A stretch of 64,000 nucleotides of DNA from Flaveria trinervia (lineage: Eukaryota; Streptophyta; Magnoliopsida; Asterales; Asteraceae). Below, piece after piece: positions 57,379-64,000 of this stretch; position 1 is the stretch's first letter, and each line of letters opens with the position of its first letter. The DNA is taken from NCBI GenBank assembly GCA_025506515.1, contig CM046452.1, forward strand, positions 43,863,444-43,927,443. Direction: 5' to 3'. The notes beneath the pieces are model-generated. The model ran no database searches, had not been told where the DNA came from, and worked only from the letters and a program-made list of their open reading frames with translations. Both the position numbers and the translations under genes were made by a program.

Positions 57379-60300
57379 CTAAGTTTTGGAAAGTTGTGCT
57401 ATCCAAGGGCTTAGTGAAAATGTCTGCAAGCTCATCAGCACTAGGAACAATTTTGGATCAATTAGATCTTTTTCAAAACAATCTCTAATAAAATGGTGTC
57501 TGATTTCAATATGTTTAGTCCTAGAGTGCTGGACAGGATTCTTGACAATACAAAGAGCTGAAGAGCTGTCCATTAACAATGGGGTCTAGTCTCTGTTATG
57601 CCATAATCCAATAATTGGTTTTGAAGCCAGAGTACCTGAGATGTACAGCTTGCAGCAGCAATGTACTCTGCTTCAGCAGTTGATGTAGCAACTGAGGTCT
57701 GCTTCTTACTCTGCCAAGAAATCAAGCAGTTGCCTAAGAATTGGCATCCTCCAGAAGTGGACTTTCTTGTCAACTTCACCCTTATAGCCTGCATAGTCAC
57801 TGTCAGAAAAGCAACTAATTTACCAGAATGTCTAGTAGAATACCATAAAACCTAGAGATGGAGTGCCTTGCAGATATCTAAAGATCCTCTTGACTGCAAT
57901 CAATCAAATGAGACTCCTTAGGTGCAGCCTGAAATCTAGCACAAACATGTAGCAAACATATATCTGGTCTAGAAGCTGTTAAGTACATCAAGGACCCAAT
58001 CATACATCTGTAAAGTGTTTCATCAACCACTTTACCTTTCTGATCTGTATCCAGTTGTGTGTGTTGCACATGGGAGTAGAACAGGGCTTACAGTTTTGTA
58101 AATCAAACTTTTCCAAAAGATCTTTTGTGTATTTGGACTGATGAATGAAAATTCCATCAGCCTTTTGTTTGATTTGCAAACCCAGAAAGAACTGTAATTC
58201 TCCCATGGCACTTATTTCAAACTTTTGTTGCATCAACTTTGTAAAGGCATCACACAACTGTGGATCAGAGGGTGCAAAATAATATCATCTACATAAATTT
58301 GAACAAGTAGATTATGCTGCCCAGCTTTCTTAATGAATAAAGTCTTATCTATGGAGCCTTTAGTGAAATTATTTTCCAGAAGTGTTTGATAATGTCTCAT
58401 ACCAGGCTCTAGGAGCTTGTTTCAACCCATAGAGAGCCTTATCAAGCTTATACACCCAATTAGGATGTTTATTGTCCTCAAAACCTGGTGGTTGACATAC
58501 ATAAACCTCTTTTTTATTTTCCCATACAAAAATGCACTTTTGACATCCATTTGAAAAACTTAAGGTTGTGATAAGCAGCATAAGCTAAAAAACAATCGAA
58601 TTGCTTCCATTCTGGCTACAGGGGCAAAGGTTTCATTATAATCAATACCTTCCTCTTGTGAAAACCCCTGTACAACCAGTCTGGCCTTGTTCTTAACAAA
58701 GCCCATTTTCATCAGTTTTGTTCCTAAACACCCATTTAGTGCCTATTGCACACTTACTGGAGGTAGAGGAACCAGTTCCCACACTTGTTGTTTCTTGAAC
58801 TGAAGAAGCTCAAGCTGCATGGCTTCAACCCATCCATTGTCCCTTAAAGCAATGTGATAGTTCTTTGGCTCTTGCTGACTAATGAAGAGAGCATAGAAGC
58901 AGAAATTTGACAATTGACTTCTTGTTGACACGCCAGCATTGATATCACCAATGATTTGAGACATAGGATGATTCTTCAGATCTTGGTACATAATAAGATC
59001 TGTGCAAGTGTTTGTAGCAGGCTCAGCAGCAACAGATGGTGATGGTGAGCATTTCCTTGAAACCAATCAGTAGATGGTAATTCAAAGGAAGTTGAAGTTG
59101 TAGAAATCTCATCAGCATTTTTTGTGGATTGTGCTACTGGAGCTACAGGAACATCAGGTCTAGCTGAATCAGGTAGTTGATCACTAAACTTGAAAAGTGA
59201 TTACTGATATCATCATCATCATCAGTAACACCAGATGGATGACTAGCTACAGAAGATGATGGATTCATATGATCTGCAACAGCAGGCGGTTGATAAGGAA
59301 CATATTGCAGAATGTCCAGATCAAACAACTCCACAGGGTTTTGTGGAATTGTATCCTTAGGGGATTCATTGAACTTCACATGCAAGGTTTCTTCAACTAT
59401 CTTTGTCCGACAGTTGAATACTCTGTAAGCCTTGCAAGTGGATGAATACCCAACAAAATACCCTGCATCCACCTTAGAATCAAACTTTTGGAGTTGATTC
59501 TTTGTGTTGAGAATGTAACAGGGACACCCAATGCTCTGAAGAATGAAATCAAAGGGGCTAAATGATGTAAAACTTCATAAGGAGTTTTCATCAACCTCTG
59601 ATTTACTAAGGCTCTATTCTGTACATAGCAGGCTGTATTGACAGCTTCAGCCCAAAAGGTTAGTGGGCAGACCAGAATCAGCCAACATGGACCTTGCAGC
59701 TTCAATGAGGGTCCTGTTCTTTCTCTCCACTACTCCATTTTGCTCTGGAGTCCTTGGGATGCTATACTGCCTCTTGATTACCTTTGACAAGTAAAACTCA
59801 TCAGAGTGTGGTTTCTGTGATTCAATACCATTGTCACTCCTCACACACTTAACTGGTAGGGAATACTACTTCTCAACGTGTAACACAAAGTTCATAATGG
59901 ACTGAGCAGCCTCATCCTTTGAATGCAAGAAGAAGTCCATACATATCTAGAGTAATCATCCACAATTACCAGACAGTATTTGTTCTTTGCCATACTCATT
60001 ACCTTCACAGGACCAAAAAGATCCATGTGCAGTAGTTGTAAGCAGGCATTAGACTTGGATTTTTCTATGGTGGGAATGAAACTTTATGTTGTTTCCCTTT
60101 TAAGCATGCAGTGTAGATTTCATCACACAATTGAACTCCTTTATTGGAAGACCTCTCACTAAACTCTTGTGGATCAGCTGATTCATATTTTTGAGATTAA
60201 CATGACCCAGCCTTCTATGCCACAGTTTAGATTCTTGGAGAGAGGCCTTGGAGAACAAGCATGGATGGCCTTTTAACTCAATTTTCTTTGACAAATCCAA

Positions 60301-60690
60301 GGCATATACTCTTCCTATCTTGTTGGCCTTCAGGAGAGTATTATCATCCAGTACTTTGTCAATCAGGCTCAGAACCTTGGAAGATAGAATCCTTCAGTTC
60401 TGGCTTGTGAAAAGAGCAACATGTCCTTTGTCACACATCTGACTGACACTCAACAGATTGTATTTGAGATTCTCCACATGGTTGACATCATCAAATCTAA
60501 TATCTCCGTTAGACACAAATCCCTTTCCAATGATGTAACCTTTAGCATCATTTCCAATGAGACAAATCCCTTCTTTCCTTGAGAGTAATCATGAAGAAGA
60601 GAGCTGCTCCTAGTCATGTGCATGGATCCTCCACTGTCCACATACCAGATGCTTCTTTGGCATGCTGAAGAACCCTGCAAAATCATAAGA
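57379..60690 (-). pseudogene. pol: copia 3 pol remnant: protease, integrase, RT, RNase H
   Basis: Minus strand: protease active site IWYVDSGGSMHMT (Asp near 60638). Integrase zinc-binding region ESKLWHRRLGHVNLKNM (about 60240-60190) and core RTPEQNGVVERKNRTLIEAA (59760-59700). Then AGYFVGYSSTCKAYRVFN, an acidic linker and RT with PPGFED, KALYGLKQAPRAWYE and an intact IYVDDII box near 58290-58275. RNase H has STAEAEYIAAASC and DSSSALCIVKNPV. At least eight frame breaks. Confidence 0.9.
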
Positions 60691-60699
60691 AACTAGTTA

Positions 60700-63581
60700 G
60701 CTTTGGAGACCCAAACTTTTTGTTTTGGGACTGACTTTATCAACAGATTTAACCATAGCTGGTTTCTCATGATTAACAGCTGATGAAGATGGAGATGGTG
60801 CTGAAATAGATTTGGACCTGGATTCCTTTTCAGTGGTTTGATCACAGGGGCTTCAAGTTGGTTAACTCTCCCCACAGATGCTGAACCATCATAACAAGCT
60901 GTGTCTGATTTGAAGCTCGAGCTTTCAGTTCATTTGACACTCCAGAGCTTGTTTTTGATGAGTTCCTGTGACCCACCATTTCCTCCTTAGATTTCACAGA
61001 CTTAGTCTTATGTTTATCATGAGGAACAATATCAGCTGTCTTCTGATAAACCGCATCCTTCTTAGTGGATTTGGGTAAGGCCTTGGGTTTATCAGGTTGA
61101 GATGATTGTGGTACAAACTTGGTCTCAAACTCAGTTTTCATTTTATTATTTCTAGTTTAATGAGCTCATCCCTTTGGAGTTTTAAACCCTTTTTGTACCA
61201 ACATTCATCAGATAGATGATTGAATTTACCACAAATTTCACATGGTTTATTCTTCATCTTGGACATCTCTACTGCTGAAGTGGAAACTACTGAAGGTGTG
61301 ATCTTCAGTACTTTCCTCCTATCAGTACTAGGTACTAAAGGATTTATAACAGCTGAAGACTGGTAATTCAACTGTTTTCCATCCGTCCTAATAGACCGTT
61401 TGATGGATTCCTCAGCAGTTGTTAGTCCTTGTATTTCAACTGATTTGAAATGCTTTTTAGATGTTGGGTCTCTTTCAGTAGTTGGGGTACATTGAGGAAC
61501 AACATCTGAAGTACTCAGCTTCATATGAGTCTCAGTAGTTAGACCATCAGTCAATTTATTTGCTGAGATCTTAACACTGGTTTCATTCTCTGATCTTAGA
61601 TTATCATTGGAGAATGATTCACACGATAATGTGGTTTGGAGATTGCTTTCACTTTCAGACTTAACTATGAGTTTAGGAGTAAAGTCTGTTGGTGGAGCAG
61701 TATGGTTGTAACCAATACCAAACTTCACATTTGAAGCAGTTTGCTTGCTAAGAAGCATTTCAAATCCCTTGCATGATGAGACCCAACGGTCACACTCAAC
61801 TTGGGTCACTGCAAGTTTTTCTTTGAGACTCCTGTGGTCTTCCAGAATAACCTCTAGCTTGGCCTTTTCATCATTTAATTAGCATTTAAGCTTATAAATC
61901 TCACCACTTTTACTGTTAAGAGCAGACTCATACTCAGCTTTTCTTTTGGAAATGGTTTTCTCAAACTCAAGTTTTTGATTTATTAATGCTACATTTGCCT
62001 CTCTAATAGAGACAAAGGCAGCTATGCATGATTCTAAACATAACTTGGCTTTAGCCTCTGAAGATACCTGAGTTACCTGTGAAGATGATGCATTTGAGCA
62101 GGAACCCTCAGTAGACTCCAGGGCCATGAGAGCAAGATTTCCAAAAGGGTGTTCACCACCATGTTGACTAGCACCAGCATAGTATTGCTTAGTGTGACCA
62201 GACAAGTTATCAGGTAAGCTACTCCAGTCAACGACTCCAGGTGTGAAGAAGCTGTGATGAGGTTGTGATTGAGATGAAGATGGTTGAGGTTCTGGTAGTG
62301 CATGAGGTTGTGGTACTATAGGAGCTTGAACTTGATTTGACTGTGGCATATAATAGTGGGGATAAGGATATGGCATTTGACCCTGAGGAACAAAATATGC
62401 AGGAGATTGAGGGTGTGATGAATGACTAGAACCAGCAGAATGTTGCCCTTTGGATTGTGAATTGTTATTTGGAAAAGTCAAAAAGGGTGTAGAGGTGTTA
62501 GATCCAGTTGATCTACACTCTCTTGCAAAGTGTCCAAGCCTGTGGCATTGTGACACTTCAACTTGCTCTTGTCAAAACCGACTTTGGTTTTGTCAGAGAG
62601 TCCAGGAAATTTCCTGCCAGTTCTCTTGTAGAATTTATGAGATCTGATATTGATCAAGGCCATTTGGCTCAAAATATCCATCTCTTCTAAATCATCATCA
62701 GCAATGCCCTTCAAATCATCCATGATAAAGCATAGATTGTCACTATTATTACCAGAATGACAATCAACACTCACAAAGGCATGATTAGAATTGTTTGAGG
62801 TGAAATCAATATGCTCATCATAGTGGCATTCTGATCCTGCATACTCTGACTCATGACTTACCAAGGCAGTGTTTCCTGGTACAAAGTCATCAGTGAGCTT
62901 TCCAGATGATGACAGTTTTCGTTTCTGTTCTATCTCTCTCTCAAATGTGAGCAATTTCCCATGGAGTTGGGTGAGAGATAGTTTGTCCAAATTTGCACTG
63001 GAGCGTAGGACAATAGTATATGTGTCCCATCTCTCAGGCAGTGATCTGAGAAATCTGTTATTCATCTGGCTATTGGTGTACTCATGTTTGACCATTTTTA
63101 ATTCAGAGATCAAACAAAAGAACCGCCCAAAATGTTGAGTCAGTGTCTCACCCTTCCTATGAGAGAATGTCTCATATTGTTGGGCAAGAATTCTCTATTA
63201 TTTGCCAAGACCTCATCTGTTCCTCCAAATTATTCTTTCAAGGCATTCCAGAGGTCATGGGCAGTTTCATAATGCATTAGCCCAGAATAGATTTCATTGG
63301 GCAGTGCCATGGCCAGAATTCCATGGGCTTTTGCATCAATCTCAAACAATTTCTTATCCTCATCTGAGTATTGCTCCCTCCTCTTCGGAACCATTTGATT
63401 TGTTTCCGGGTTATCACCATAGGCTTGTGTGGACCATGTACCACTGATGTCCAACAACCTGAGCTGTTAACACACAGGTGATGGAGCATTCGTCATTGCC
63501 ATATGTTATACCACTCCTAACCAGCATTGGAGGCTTGGTTGAGGAACCAGTATTGTGAGGATCATTGGAAGGAGTAGTCAT
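60700..63581 (-). pseudogene. gag: copia 3 gag remnant
   Basis: Begins at 63581 with MTTPSNDPHNTGSS. The capsid region has KLFEIDAKAHGILAMALPNE and ETAHDLWNALK, then RFLRSLPERWDTYTIVLRSS and LSLTQLHGKLLTFERE. A first CCHC knuckle is split by a frame change (CHRLGHFARECRS at about 62555-62515). A second intact one, CEICGKFNHLSDEC, lies at about 61242-61200, separated by a Pro/Gln/His-rich region and a coiled coil. Large gag with late knuckles is usual for SIRE-like elements. Several stops. Confidence 0.85.
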
Positions 63582-63797
63582 TTTAGGTCCAAATACAATT
63601 TATTCAAGCTTTTAAAAGATTTTACACAGACCACAACAGACTCAATGAAAACCAAGAATAAATCTCAGGATGAATGGCCAAAAACACAGAAAATTCAATC
63701 TCTATAACCGTTTCTTGCAAAAATGCTAATTCAATCAAACTTGGACCTTGGATAGCAGTTTCAATGATCAATTATTAGATCGATCAATGATTAACCT

Positions 63798-63809
63798 GCT
63801 CTGATACCA
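63798..63809 (-). other. primer binding site for initiator Met tRNA (copia 3)
   Basis: The minus strand reads TGGTATCAGAGC, two bases inside the 5' LTR end. Confidence 0.93.
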
Positions 63810-63811
63810 TT

Positions 63812-64000
63812 TGACAGGATCAGTGATCTCAAGTTTGATGGATTAGAGTGTAACGCAGCGGAATAAGATCAAGAATTAAACAAATTATAGCAAGAATTTG
63901 ATATTCGTATGCATTAAGAACAAATACGGTTGTAACGAGAGAATATATTTCTGTGAAAAGGAATGTTTCAATTATATCAAATGTTTCTGCTCAATCATTC
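63812..64000 (-). repeat. 5' LTR of copia 3, first 189 bases visible
   Basis: Starts at the TGACAGGATCAG end and matches 51973-52161 with about four substitutions and two indels. The rest lies outside the window. Confidence 0.93.

Larger units (their letters stand above)
51973..64000 (-). mobile_element. SIRE-like Ty1/copia element 3 (nearly complete, runs off the right edge)
   Basis: Minus-strand order: 5' LTR (from 63812, incomplete in window), iMet PBS, gag (63581 down), protease, integrase, RT, RNase H (to 57379), internal repeat array and TATA, additional ORF (56501-53136), polypurine tract, 3' LTR (52935-51973). The 189 bases of 5' LTR that are visible differ from the 3' LTR by about four substitutions and two indels. 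It is inserted in the 3' LTR of gypsy 2. All coding parts carry frameshifts. Confidence 0.92.

Overview
The window is plant nuclear DNA from a dicot. It is AT-rich, has intron-containing genes, and is dominated by nested LTR retrotransposons. The style of the retroelements (Tekay-like chromoviruses, SIRE-like copia elements with a long 3' additional ORF, AACCGG-rich hAT ends) suggests the daisy family (Asteraceae). That family assignment is an inference, not something read directly.

Left block, 1-23.4 kb. A minus-strand Ty3/gypsy element (1-6670; protease/RT, gag, leader ORF, iMet PBS and a 2.74-kb 5' LTR) abuts a 680-bp (CAATAA)n-type microsatellite. The 3' part of the additional ORF of an old SIRE-like element follows (about 8.2-11.15 kb). 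It is cut by a second minus-strand SIRE-like copia (LTR 11156-11888, additional ORF 12009-18665, RT/RNase H to 23.1 kb, 5' half lost). A complete but decayed hAT transposon (14451-17878) with a perfect 8-bp target duplication lies inside that additional ORF.

Gene island, 24.4-43.05 kb. There are three host genes. (1) A plus-strand neuroguidin/LCP5-type Sas10/Utp3/C1D protein, eight coding exons, 320 aa, with a telo-box near its start. (2) A minus-strand 119-aa single-membrane-span protein of unknown function, two exons. (3) A minus-strand ten-exon plastid CRT-like (thiol) transporter, CLT, about 440 codons, which carries a one-base frameshift at the end of exon 1. Between genes 1 and 2 lies a LINE relic split by hAT MITEs. 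A 1.14-kb foldback element sits in a CLT intron.

Right block, 44.7-64 kb. A plus-strand chromovirus (5' LTR 44744-46023, gag-pol with chromodomain, 3' LTR from 51151) has its 3' LTR interrupted by a third SIRE-like copia on the minus strand (3' LTR 51973-52935, additional ORF, pol, gag, PBS, 5' LTR from 63812 and running off the window). All transposon coding regions contain stops or frameshifts.

The most interesting signal is a shared design in the two better-preserved SIRE-like elements. Each has a second TATAAATA core promoter inside the element, just upstream of the additional ORF and after pol. It is preceded by a degenerate repeat array built from the same short words as that element's own LTR U3. 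In one of them the ORF is also preceded by a plausible 5'-UTR intron.
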